DNA of 64,000 nt, from assembly GCA_029962745.1 (NCBI GenBank), contig CM057157.1, positions 27,037,433 to 27,101,432 on the forward strand, given 5' to 3'. The notes beneath the pieces were generated by a model that did no database searches, was not told where the DNA came from, and saw nothing but the letters and a program-made list of their open reading frames with translations. Source of the DNA: Echinometra lucunter. Lineage: Eukaryota > Echinodermata > Echinoidea > Camarodonta > Echinometridae. Positions 1-10,172 of the stretch are shown piece by piece; position 1 is the stretch's first letter, and each line of letters starts with the position of its first letter. Made by a program: the position numbers and the translations under genes.

Positions 1-226
1 GCAACATCTCGGAGACGTCGCGGAGACCAGAAAGACTGATGAGACGTTGCAGAATGCAGAGACGTCTCCACGACTCTACCTGATGATGTTTGACCCACTT
101 TAGAAACCGCGTGACTGAACGCGTACTGACATTCCTCCTGGTCCAAGTCAGGTGCATGATCCTGCAAATGCTCCATTATAATTATTTCGAAACTTGTCGC
201 AGAGACGTCTCCGTTGGTGAGATAGG
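1..226. other. GACGTC-rich leader, unassigned
   Basis: The first bases carry several copies of GAGACGTC-like words, including the palindromic AGAGACGTCTCC near 59-69 and 200-211. No gene, element boundary or longer repeat unit could be defined. The CpG content is higher than in the flanking AT-rich sequence, which suggests the edge of a repeat running off the left end of the window. Confidence 0.3.
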
Positions 227-392
227 GCCTTTAGGTATCAAATTGATCGATTTCAATGTTTACGCCACTTAGGGTATCAAATTAGGGGATTTCCCTGTTC
301 ACGCCACTTAGGGTGGCTTTTTTTCATGGGTTACGCCATTTAGGGTTGCAAATTTGGTTAATAGGTTACGCCATTTAGGGTGCATTTCTGAG
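227..392 (+). repeat. Degenerate 34-39 bp minisatellite containing TTAGGG
   Basis: Four clear units begin with TTACGCCACTTAGGGT or close variants at about 259, 298, 332 and 367, and a decayed unit precedes them at about 227. Spacing is 39, 34 and 35 bases. Each clear unit contains TTAGGG, but inside a longer unit and with diverged linkers, so this is not a telomere array. Short open frames across it are incidental. Confidence 0.7.
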
Positions 393-1140
393 GTTGTCGG
401 ACACGGGTGGGTAGCAGGCCATGTGGAGAGTGACCCCCCCGGGTATTGTAAAAGGTTTATATCCTTCCATTGTGGCTTGGATGTTAATTTAAAGATCTCA
501 TTCATTAAAAATGGGGATATTTTTGTTCTCGTGTGAAGTTTGGTGATTTCATGTGTCGTGGTATCCCCACACGCGAATGAGGTAATCCACATAGATTTTT
601 TTTCACATTGTTTCATTCTCTGTTGTGATAACTCCAACCAAAACTCCAAAACCACACCAAACAGTTGGTTCTCTCCATTCGCTGGTTGTATCAAAGTAAT
701 CCAGTCTAAATTGTTCGCTTCCTATTGGGTCATTGTGACTTTCATTGTCTGACCGCGGTGAAGTGACTCATCCTTTTGTCAGAAATTAAGGACAATTTCG
801 TATTCCGCGGCCGACCCATAACCGCATTAACCAACGGCCATTGTTGTCCAGTCATCGAAGCAGTGGTCTGCTGCCATCGCTGCATCACAGATTTATTGGT
901 TAACAAGATTTAGGTCAATTGAATTAGATTGGAACTGAATATCTGTTGTCAAACTTGCAATTTTATGAAATAATAAGAAAGAATGAAGGTGCATGATTAA
1001 ATCAAGAAAGGACATTACCCCCATAATTTTCTGATTTGCTCGAGCAACGACCCAAAGCTAATATTGTAACAAGCATATCTGTTGTAATATGGAAGATATG
1101 AAAATAAAATACATATGTGCATGTCTCTTTGTCTCATATC
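393..1140. other. Unannotated unique sequence
   Basis: I see no gene, clear repeat unit or element ends here. Short open frames on both strands lack recognisable domains and fall in low-complexity AT-rich sequence. Confidence 0.4.
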
Positions 1141-1289
1141 CTGGGGGGGGGGGGGTGTTTCTCAAGTGTCTTGTCAGTGATTTTTACTGACAAATTTGCT
1201 CTCAGCCAATCAGATGCAAGAATTTCAGTAGCTTATAACAGTTGTTGGTAAAAATCACTGACAAAACACCTGATGAAACGCTCCCCTGG
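1141..1289. mobile_element. Short terminal-inverted-repeat element (MITE), copy 1 of 2
   Basis: The left part reads TTGTCAGTGATTTTTACTG and the right part is its near inverse complement, ending in ACGCTCCCCTGG. A second copy lies at 2817-2960 and shares the internal sequence CTCAGCCAATCAGAT. Comparison of the two shows that the left tip, expected to read CTGGGGAGCG, has become a run of 13 G here. It encodes nothing and would need a transposase supplied elsewhere. No target duplication was defined, so the superfamily is open. Confidence 0.75.
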
Positions 1290-1889
1290 ACTTCACTTAT
1301 TTCATTTAGGTCAGTCTCTATGAAATGTGTGCCTTTGAGAAAAGGATTTGATAAGTGCAATAGAAGGTCACAATATCATATTTTTAGAAGATCACCCTGC
1401 TATGATAAAAATTACTTCTGCGGAGAAGTAAAAGATAAATTGTGAGCTGTGTTAGTATTTAGGGCTTGTTGAAGAAGAGGACAGTAGAAATGCCCCCTAA
1501 AAACGATTACTCTTCCTTTTTTCCTTTTTTTTTGGGGGGGGGGAGGGGGAACAAGGCCAGGGGCAAAACATCTACAAGCCCTTGCCTATTTTTTCTTCGA
1601 TGTGGTTGGAGTTCAAGTGACAGATGTTTTCAGCCTATTATCACCTTGAAAGATTACTCTGTTCTCTTAACCTGTTGTGACTTAAAAGTTCAAGAGATAA
1701 CAGCAGAGGCTCAACTAATTTTTGGGAGGAATTCACAAATTAGAAAAGTGAGACACACTATCTGATGCATGATTTACATTTAACTGATTCTGGAAATTGG
1801 GAAATAAATTAGACAGGATGAAAATTGCCTATTGGCAGTCAACTTCCATGTTATAGTCTTCTTACCAGACTCTAAGACCAGTACCTTAT
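1290..1889. other. Unannotated sequence with a poly-T/poly-G tract
   Basis: A T-run directly followed by a G-run occupies about 1518-1553. An open frame of about 99 codons runs through it, but the low-complexity tract accounts for much of it and no domain is visible. Nothing else is recognised. Confidence 0.4.
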
Positions 1890-1981
1890 TAACACATTGA
1901 ATACTTAACCCAAGATAACTTGGGCCATGGTCTATGGAAAATGTATGTTATACTGAAATCAAATAGTGCTCAATGGGTTAT
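1890..1981. mobile_element. About 90-bp TTAA-associated MITE, copy 1
   Basis: A short element whose ends read TTAACACATTGA and TCAATGGGTTA. Relatives at 16528-16626 and 41013-41106 share the internal words GTCTATGGAAAATGTG and TTATACTGAAAT with some variation. The ends are imperfect inverted repeats and abut TTAA-like sequence. It is non-coding. Confidence 0.6.
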
Positions 1982-2816
1982 AGGTATTTTTTTCTAGTTT
2001 CTTTCCTTATTAGACATTATATATAGTTATACATACATAGATTTAGAGTCAAATGATTTTTAACCCATTCGCGACGGTATTTTTAGGTACTGACACTCCC
2101 CTCAAACGAGATTAATTTGACGAAGTGAAAAAGCGCCATTGTTCCGTTGTTCCATGTATGAGCGTTTGAGCGGCTTGATTATCCAAGTGTGTCTGGCCAT
2201 GCGCTGCTCCCAGTAGTTTCAGTGTGCCCACAATTAACATAATAGTACGTGAATCTGCGAAACTGAAAAACTGAAAACTCTTCGCCGATCCTGTATGAGC
2301 CTATCATACACAAATCTTGTTGATTGAAAGAATAACAGGTTTGTTTCAAATGCTTCAAAAAGGAAATAAATGAAAGGTAGATAACAGGTAAACTTTCCTG
2401 AATGTGTAGTTGATTAAATAACCTTTCTAATGGTAGCACACAAATTACACCAAAACCATGTAAAAGGCATATTTATGCATTGAAATGGATCAGTGAAACT
2501 GTTCATTGGGAACTGACAATATCCGAGTGTTTCGGAGCCGTGTATACCGGCTCCCATTTGCAACAGGAAATATTTATTTATTACAATCTTTTGGAAATTT
2601 TCAATTTTCTCAAGTGCTCACTCATATTCTCTCACTCTCTGTTTGGTTAGGCAATGTGTGAATGAAAGCTCCTAAAATGTCCTCAGCTAATTTGCATATA
2701 ACAGATAATCCTTTTAGGATAATCCCTCCTAATCCCTTCAAGGAGGGGACTTAGAAGTCCAGCCAACTGACCTAAATACATGAGTGTCTGGCCTGCTTCT
2801 ACATGTAAGCTTTAAA
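1982..2816. other. Mostly unannotated; lone piggyBac-MITE-like end at 2059
   Basis: TTAACCCATTCGCGACGG at about 2059-2076 resembles the left terminus of the TTAACCCATTCGTGACAG elements at 25.9 and 29.0 kb, but no matching right terminus was seen. This may be a solo or decayed end. The remainder is unremarkable AT-rich DNA. Confidence 0.35.
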
Positions 2817-2960
2817 CCTGGGGAGCGTTTTATGAAGTTTCTTGTAGGTGATTTTTTACTGACAAATTTGCTCTCAGCCAATCAGATACAAGGATTTTAG
2901 TAGCTTATAACAGTTGTCAGTAAAAATCACCGACAAGGCACTTCATGAAACCTCCCCTGG
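2817..2960. mobile_element. Short terminal-inverted-repeat element (MITE), copy 2 of 2
   Basis: Full-length relative of the element at 1141-1289. The ends CCTGGGGAGCG and CCTCCCCTGG and the next 30-35 bases on each side are inverted repeats, giving arms of roughly 45 bases around a short AT-rich middle. It is non-coding. The intact left tip shows that the poly-G at 1142-1154 replaced a normal end. Confidence 0.75.
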
Positions 2961-2990
2961 ACTACATAGGTAGGATATGAGATCCCTGAC

Positions 2991-3385
2991 CTGATTATCC
3001 AGTATCCTAGAATTTAAAGGAGGAATTTTCAGTTGAACATGATGATGGACAATAGTTGGGTTCACACTTATTAAAAGGTGAGATTTGAATCACAATCTTT
3101 ATTTTGATTTCACATCAGTCAAACATGATGTTCTTTGCAAGTAACCGTGTTTATTTGCAAAAAATTGACGCTTCAAATAATTGTTGTGATCTGATTATCC
3201 CAGAATTTAAAGGAAGAATTTTCAGTTGACCATGATGATGGACAATTAAAGGTGGGTTCACACTTGTTGGAAAGTGAGATTTGTATCATGATTATTTTTT
3301 ATTTCATATTAGTTACACATGATGTTCTTAGCAAGTAAGCTTGTTTATTTGTACAATATTTACAATACACTTCAAAATAATCTTG
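2991..3385 (+). repeat. Two-copy tandem repeat, 200-bp period
   Basis: CTGATTATCC starts both units, at 2991 and 3191. The shared order is AGAATTTAAAGGA, TTTTCAGTTGA, CATGATGATGGACAAT, GGTTCACACTT, CATGATGTTCTT and GCAAGTAA. The units are clearly diverged, with several small indels, so the duplication is old. No coding content is seen. Confidence 0.75.
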
Positions 3386-4568
3386 GTTCTTTCGAAAATG
3401 AACGAGAAATACTTTAAAAAGTACACTTAGTTTGATTTAGATTGACATTCAAATCTCGCTATAGTTTGTAAGACTTTTATATTAATACAGGAATAAAAAA
3501 GTGAGATTTTTTTTTGCAGTTTAGATATAGCTCTCACTGAGTTCAGCATGTGCTGATAGCCTGCCCTGATTGTGTCTTTGTTTACAGGGAGAAAATTATG
3601 AAAATTTCTGAAGTGCCCTCATCCTTAGTTTTGCCACTATAAAGACACTGCATAAAAATAAGAGCCGGTATTAAGACATATCAACAAGGAAAAATATGAA
3701 GGATAGTAACAGAACACCAACTGAGAAGTCAACAGCAAAGAAAAGGAAAAGAATAGTTTTTAACTTGTGTAAAGCAAGCTGTGAGGATAATTTTTGATGA
3801 TGGATTGTTAAATTTCTCAAAACACTCTCTACAGGCAAGTTAAAGGGACAATTATTGCACTTTGTTTATTTCCAAAATGTTTGTTTCCCTTTTGTCTTTG
3901 ACGTGCAAACATTGGAATAATCTTTGACCAGACACCCTTAAGCATTCCAACCCAATCGTTCAAATTTACCCTTAGGATTTAATCAATCAGAGGGGAGTGA
4001 TATGCAAAGCCAACAAACTATCAATCATGACATTCTTCTTGTTAAACCAGGGAGATATTAGCAGAGCTTTGAAAATACAGGTATAACTTCCCGACCAAGT
4101 GTACTATTGCGTTTGTTTTTGTTTTTTGTTTTTTGTTACATGGATGTTATGGGTCATGAAAATCTAATTATTTTGCTAATACTTAGGTGGTAGTGGTGGG
4201 AGGGGGTTCTACTTTAATTTAACATCATAAAGTCTATGTTGAGAAGGGTTATTCAAATAAGAAAATAGAACACTGGACTTTATATTTAAAAAATCCAAAT
4301 ATGAAACATATACCCTGTGGATTTCAATGTCATTTGTTGAACAATGGAATTTGTTTTTAAATATGTTAAAAAATACATGACAGAAGATATGTAGGCTTAC
4401 ATATAGCTATGTGCCATTACATGTGAAAAAAAGTTTGTTGGGGTTTATTTACACTTTTTTTTTATACAACAATACTTTTCACGGGCATGCACTGAAGAAA
4501 AGTTCAACAAACCCTTAAGAAATCCAGATGTAGGATGTAAATTTTTGTCAGCTGCATTTGCTTGCTGC
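3386..4568. other. Unannotated AT-rich sequence
   Basis: No gene, RNA or repeat boundary was recognised. Homopolymer A and T runs are frequent, and there is no open frame of note. Confidence 0.4.
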
Positions 4569-4623
4569 AAGAACGGTGTTAACTCTGTGTAGATATATAT
4601 GAGTTAACGTCCTTCTGGTTCTT
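4569..4623. mobile_element. 55-bp hairpin element, copy 1
   Basis: Outer arms AGAACGG and CCTTCTGGTTCT and inner arms GTTAACTC and GAGTTAAC form an imperfect hairpin. A related 59-bp copy is at 40879-40937. Its small size and TTAA-containing arms suggest a deleted MITE rather than a regulatory site. Confidence 0.5.
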
Positions 4624-4815
4624 AGTATTATGTGACCTTCACCGAATGAAAGTAGTTCCTGTCTGTGATGCCCAAGGCCTGTGTAACCGTGCTATGAGTA
4701 ATAACCCAACTCATGTACCTGTATGTTGTAGAGATAACTATGAACTTTGTTGTAAAGAATGATCCACCTGTTATAGTGAATAAGAACATGTAAGTATGTG
4801 AATGCATGAGAAAAA

Positions 4816-4860
4816 AATGAATGGATGAATGAATGAATGAATGAATGAATGAATGAATGG
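4816..4860 (+). repeat. (TGAA)n microsatellite
   Basis: About ten units of TGAA/ATGA. On the minus strand it reads as a Ser-Phe-Ile-His repeat, which explains the open frame there. Confidence 0.9.
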
Positions 4861-5456
4861 ACTATAATGGTGGCCCAGATTTTTCCTTGTGTGTGAACGG
4901 TAGCCGTAAAACTGAAATTTAAATCGCGATTCAAATTTCAATTCCCCTTATGTGTGAATACGCCTAATGTGTGAATACGCCTAATGTGTGAGAGCTTTAT
5001 GCTCCACAACTTGGTTTGATAGCTTCACCCATCGTTTCTGTCATGTCCCAAGATTAGAGGGGATTAAGAGAGGATAATCAGATTAACATCAAAACATCTT
5101 GTCTAGTCTGTATAACAGATTACCCCTGTATCACCCCTCTATTAATTCCGTATGGGGTAATACACACATTACCGACAGTTTTTTTTCCTTGCGATTTATA
5201 TTAAAAAAAAGCCTTTTCACGTCTGGTTAGAAATCCAACAACTTTTGGGATTAAGGAAGAGTTTATAAAGCTTGGCCTGGAATGCTACCTGAGGAATCTA
5301 CAGGTGGAGTTGATGTCTGAAAGACATTAGATTATGACAAGGGGGTTGTTAAAGGTTACATGTATGTACTTCCTTGGTAAGCCCTCAAAAACTTTTTGTC
5401 AGATTTCTTGATTTTAGATGGTAAAAAGCAAGATACTAGCAAAATTTAAGATCACC
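4861..5456. other. Unannotated sequence
   Basis: A short direct duplication of TGTGTGAATACGCCTAA at about 4950-4985 is the only structure noticed. No gene is supported. Confidence 0.35.
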
Positions 5457-5847
5457 GCACACTGTACGATCTGATCAGACTGTGACCAGATTTTGGAACA
5501 AATAGCATTTTGCATTAAATATGAAAGTTTAAACAAGTAGAATTATCTTATTTGAGGTTCAAAATAAATATAGGAGTATTAAATAAAATTTTTTGTTAAC
5601 TGCAAGCCCTTAGGTCGGAGTAAAGGCCAAATCGGCTTCAAATTGTAGCCGATCACAAGATTGCTATGATGTCATTACGATTCGGAATTGACTTTGCTTT
5701 TATACCAATAAGGAGGCTCGTAATAGCCTGTAGTTTCAATTTTAGTATTCACATGACTATTTAGAACTTTGGTCAGTATAATTTTCTGTACATGCGATCA
5801 AATATAACAATTTTAAAATCAGGTGGCAGACAGATCGTGCAGTGGGC
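5457..5847. mobile_element. Probable 390-bp MITE with GATCTG termini
   Basis: GCACACTGTACGATCTG at the left and CAGATCGTGCAGTGGGC at the right are inverted repeats matching at about 14 of 17 positions. The interior is AT-rich and has no open frame. A target duplication could not be defined, so the assignment rests on the termini only. Confidence 0.45.
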
Positions 5848-8076
5848 TTTTTAGATGCTTTGAACTTTTTCCTCTTCAAGTAGAATATTCATTTGATCCA
5901 GGGTCAGAGATGTAAACTGCAACAATGTTTAGGTTTGGTGCTTGCGTAATCAGCCAGTACTCTCGTGTCAGTGTCTCAAAGATATGCCAGGTGATATAAA
6001 AACGATTTCATGGGAATTTTTTTTTTACATGAAAGGCACTTTTCCAACTTTTGGAGTTGGAAATATGATTGCTGAAAAAAAATCATTATTGCATTTTATT
6101 GGACCATTTACATGCTACAGTGGCCAATTTCAGCAATTTTGTTGCTTGGATAATCTTCCAGGCCCCTGGCGGCATACTCCAGCTGCTCCCCTCCAGCGCC
6201 CAACCTTCCCTCATTACAGGATCAGGAACATTACCTCTGGGGGTTTGACTGACTCATCTTAAACTTCATGAAACGTTATTGGGAGGATGTCATGAAGTCA
6301 TTGGCAACATGATATCCAGGAGCTAACGTATGTCACCAAGCCCTACCTACCATTTGCCCGGAGCCAAATCTTTTTTTCGAAATGTTGGGTTCAGAAGTTT
6401 TTTTGGGAGTGAATCATTATGAAATCATCACGGGGGAAGCTTGCTCAGGGCAGTAAACGCACTTAGGCAATCAAAATTTGTGACAAAGAATGTGCTGAAG
6501 GAGACATGGCAGTAAGGAAGAAGGTGGTTAAAGTTATACCCCTTTTGTACGAGGAGTTAGGATGCTTCCAGGGGCAAACTGGGACTGAAATTGGGTTTGA
6601 GAATTTTCCCCCTATTTTTATTGAAAATAAAATGTCAACAAACAATACCATCAAAACAACAAACAGCATTGTCAAAATAGCATTTAAAACATAGAGATCA
6701 ACAAAAATTACAGAATCACAAAGAAGAAGAAGAAGAAAATGAAGAAAATTTCAATGTGACCTGTCCATTCAAGTAATAACTGTTATATTGTTATACCACA
6801 CCACGCTGCTTTAGGTGAACATTCGTATTATATGAACTCTCTTACTCAAAATTCATCTGTTCAGCATTTAAGATTTGTAAGTAAGCAAGCAAAGCGAGTG
6901 AGTGAAAATATTTGTCACTTTCACTGATTTTTTTCCAGAATGCTTGAATCGTGTGGAGCTTACTTAAAGCTCGATCAGATGCCAGGAGGGAAACTACAGG
7001 GTTTTCAAAAGAACACATTTTTTGTGTACAAAATGAATGGTAATGGGGGGGGGGATATTATTTTGCTGTTGCAACACAAAAGAAAAAAGTCATGGAGGTC
7101 CCCTCCCACAAAAAGTATTTGATACACCAGGGCAATTCTACGGTAAGGTTGTAATTCTGTTCCCAACATTTTTCGACTTTCTGTGCCTCTTTTGTACTCA
7201 GCCTCCCTTCTTACCATTTAATCCTCTGTAATTATGCCCATTCTTTCATGTGAGCTCTTTCATTTCAGCAATTGTATTCTTACATTCATGATATTGTGGT
7301 ATAACAACCTCGGTAAAGGAATTACCAGAAAAAAGCACCAATTTTAAATTTCAAACATGTCTCTTAAAATCAAACATGCATTATACCAACACAGACTAAG
7401 ATTGTGGAATTCTTTATTGTTTCAGCTTTTTAAAAATTAAAATATTTGGCTATTCAGGGCTATCAAAGTGATTGTTTTCACTATAGTTGTGATTTCACTG
7501 TTTTTCCGATGCGGTATTGCCCACCATGCACCCACATCACGCACTCTGAGTGACTGAAACACATTGTCGAAGGAGCAGCATCAGTTGTGTAGATAATAAT
7601 GATTGATTGATGTATGAGGCAGTTGTCAACCGTAATGAAACATTCATCTCTGGCAAATAATGCGTCGATGGGTCACATCACAGCCCTAGTTAAACAAGTT
7701 GGTCATAGGAATAAAAGGAGGTGAAGACAGATTGGCAGAATTGTTGGACTGTTTGACATCTCCTCTCAAATTAAGTTGGGTCAAGTGTATTTGTAAATCG
7801 TGAGTGAGAACTCATGACCTCTAAAAAGTATTTTGATCCATCATGCTCTGGTATGAAAAGTTTTTCTAATGACAAGGAGAAAAAAAAACCTATGAAAATC
7901 CCTCCAAAGAGAGAGAGAGAGAGAGAGAGAAGGAGAGCGATAGAGAAAGAGAGAGAGAAACAAAATGCTAATAATCTTGAAAAAGAAAGATCTAGGAAAA
8001 GTGAGCTTTTGAGACACCGCCAGAATATCAGTTGTCCTACTGCTTTTCATTAAATGTGAATTATGATTTTTTTTTC
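5848..8076. other. Unannotated; simple repeats only
   Basis: Contains an AAG-rich tract (6720-6740), a G-run (about 7045-7053) and a GA-rich tract (about 7908-7965). An open frame at 5942-6262 has no recognisable domain and low-complexity composition. No RNA gene or element ends were identified. Confidence 0.4.
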
Positions 8077-8300
8077 TATTCAATTCAATTCAATTTTGGA
8101 TTATGATATGAAATATACAAAGCAATAGTCCAAGAACTAATAGTGCAATGTTTACATAAAATAGGCATTAAAAACAGAAATAATCATATAAAATTAAAAT
8201 CATTAAACAATTAAAATGTCTATTTTATTCTACTTGTCCAAACAATTGTCATACTGCAGAGTTAACAATGCACAATTAAAAAAAATTTACTTCTCTTGAA
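8077..8300 (-). mobile_element. Possible LINE 3' tail, reverse orientation
   Basis: Tandem ATTCA units followed by an AT-rich stretch resemble, on the minus strand, the short tandem tail that ends many CR1/L2-type non-LTR elements. No reverse transcriptase sequence is present. This is a weak call by analogy. Confidence 0.25.
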
Positions 8301-8629
8301 ATGCAGTTTCATTACCAGAACTGGAGATTAGTTCAAAGATAATTCATACTACAATGTAGTTTTTGCATTACCTTAATTCAGATCATTATGTTTTCAGCAG
8401 ATGTCATAATAGCCATGAGAGCTGTTGGGGGATTCCCCTGAATTTCACTTTTGTTTAAAATACATTACAATTATACAATCTCAGGTTACATGCAGGAAGT
8501 ATGACTTCAGACATGGGAATTGTTTTTACTTTTCTGAAGCATGAAACTGGCTATTAATTTATTTTCCTGGACCTGAAGATATTTTAGTAGCAGTTTTGTA
8601 TGGAAAATTGAAATATTTCCAAGTGAAGG

Positions 8630-8634
<5 letters not shown>

Positions 8635-8687
<53 letters not shown>

Positions 8688-8727
8688 AAGAAAGAGAGTG
8701 GAATGGGGGGGGGGGGGTGTCAAGTAT
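8635..8727 (+). repeat. (GA)n plus poly-G, left border of copy A
   Basis: About 25 GA units, then a purine-rich linker and a run of about 12 G at 8706-8717. Homology with copy B begins at 8728, immediately after this tract. Copy B begins there with the first base after the N gap, so this tract probably caused an assembly break. Confidence 0.9.
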
Positions 8728-9302
8728 TATTCGTTCATCTGAAAATTATATTTACCATCACATCCATGTAGTTTTATGTATGCTTCTCTATGTGTTTTAA
8801 ATATTATCTGGGACTACTGATATGTTTCTGAAAGATGTTGTCCTCTTCTTCTTCGACTTCCACATATCTGAAAACATATTTTGAGAGCGACTTCTTGCAG
8901 GCATTCTCAAAACACAGTCATACACCTGTTTGTTAACATGCTAGCAGATTTATGTATTATTGCCAGGTCACATGACCCATGTCAGGTGACCTGTCAAGTT
9001 TCGGGAGTGTGGGAAGGAAACTTGACAATCAGACAATGTCATTACCTGGAGAGGAGAAAGAAATGCGCATTTGATTTTGGCTGGAAGGCACATTTCGCAA
9101 CTGTCAATTTGTGGGGATTTTTTTTCGAGTAATTTCTCTGTACATGCTACTGTGCTCTTGTCTACTTTAATTGTTCCTTGCATATAGCTGAGAAAAGATT
9201 AATAGCAATGGAATAAAAGGTCACTTGTCTGAATGCAAGTGATTGATAATGTGATTTTTTTTTTCTTCTTCTTTTCATGTGATGTGACCTTCATCACCGT
9301 CT

Positions 9303-9327
9303 TCTCATCATCATCATCATCATCATC
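9303..9327 (+). repeat. (ATC)n microsatellite
   Basis: About eight ATC units, with the same tract in copy B near 48297-48317. Confidence 0.85.
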
Positions 9328-9584
9328 TTATCTGATGGTTATCCACTTTGTTTAATTATCTCTTCTGCAAACAGGTAAGCAGATATCTTTAGTATGCTTT
9401 TAATTCAATAATTTCAAGTATTAAGCATTTATTTCTTCTTAAAATATGCTTCCTTTCTTTACTCTAGGGAAGGCAATTCAACATTTCTTGCACAGGCTAT
9501 ATTTTGGTTAAACTTTATCAAATTCAGCGTTTTTCTTGTATTGCAACCCACTGAAAACAATTTCATGTTCTAATTATAGTGTTT

Positions 9585-10172
9585 CTTTTTTCCATTTGTG
9601 GAAGCTTTTGGGACCGATTGGTACAGTAAATTGCCCTTGGTGTCATCTACAGTATATCTGTATTTGCACACACATATTCTCAGCATAGTTTTCAATCTTT
9701 CAACATTTCCCAAAGTCACTCCCAGGTAACCACTGATGTTTGAAGAAGAGAGCATCAAGGGATTTCTATAAAATGGCAACTTTCTTTCTGGAAGCTTTAG
9801 GGACTGATTGTGTACAGTGCGGTAAATTGCCTTTAGTGTCATATGTGATCTTTGCGTGCATGCACATACATTCTCAGCATGATTTTAAATCTTTTGACAC
9901 TTCTTCAAAGTCACTTCCAAGTAACCACCGATGCTTGCAGAATAGCGCATCGAGGGATTTCCATAAATATGGCAACTTTCTTTCTGGAAGCTTTTGGGAA
10001 TGATTGTGTACACTTTGGTAAATTGCTCTTAGTGTCATCTGTGATCTTGCTTGAATATTCTCAGCAAAATTTTAAAATCTTTTGACATTTCCCAAAGTCT
10101 GACCACTGATGCTTGCAGAAGAGCATCAAGAGATTTCCATAACATGGCAAGTTTCTTTCTGGAAGATTATTC
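9585..10172 (+). repeat. Tandem array, about 190-bp unit, 3-4 copies
   Basis: The marker TTTCTGGAAGCTTTTGGGA (with variants) recurs with its GGAAG core at 9600, 9790, 9986 and 10161, giving spacings of 190, 196 and 175. Each unit also carries TTCTCAGCAT, a CTTTTGACA-like word and GATGCTTGCAGAA. The same array is in copy B (48587-49166). Open frames run through single units, but neighbouring units are out of frame with one another, so it is not read as protein. Confidence 0.8.

Noticed and set aside
259..392. Telomeric repeat
   Set aside because: TTAGGG occurs only once per 34-39 bp unit with diverged linkers.
5942..6262. 106-codon open frame as a gene
   Set aside because: No domain, low-complexity composition, no splice or promoter context.
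9585..10172. CRISPR-like or protein-repeat array
   Set aside because: Eukaryotic context, 190-bp units without constant short repeats and spacers, and units out of frame with each other.
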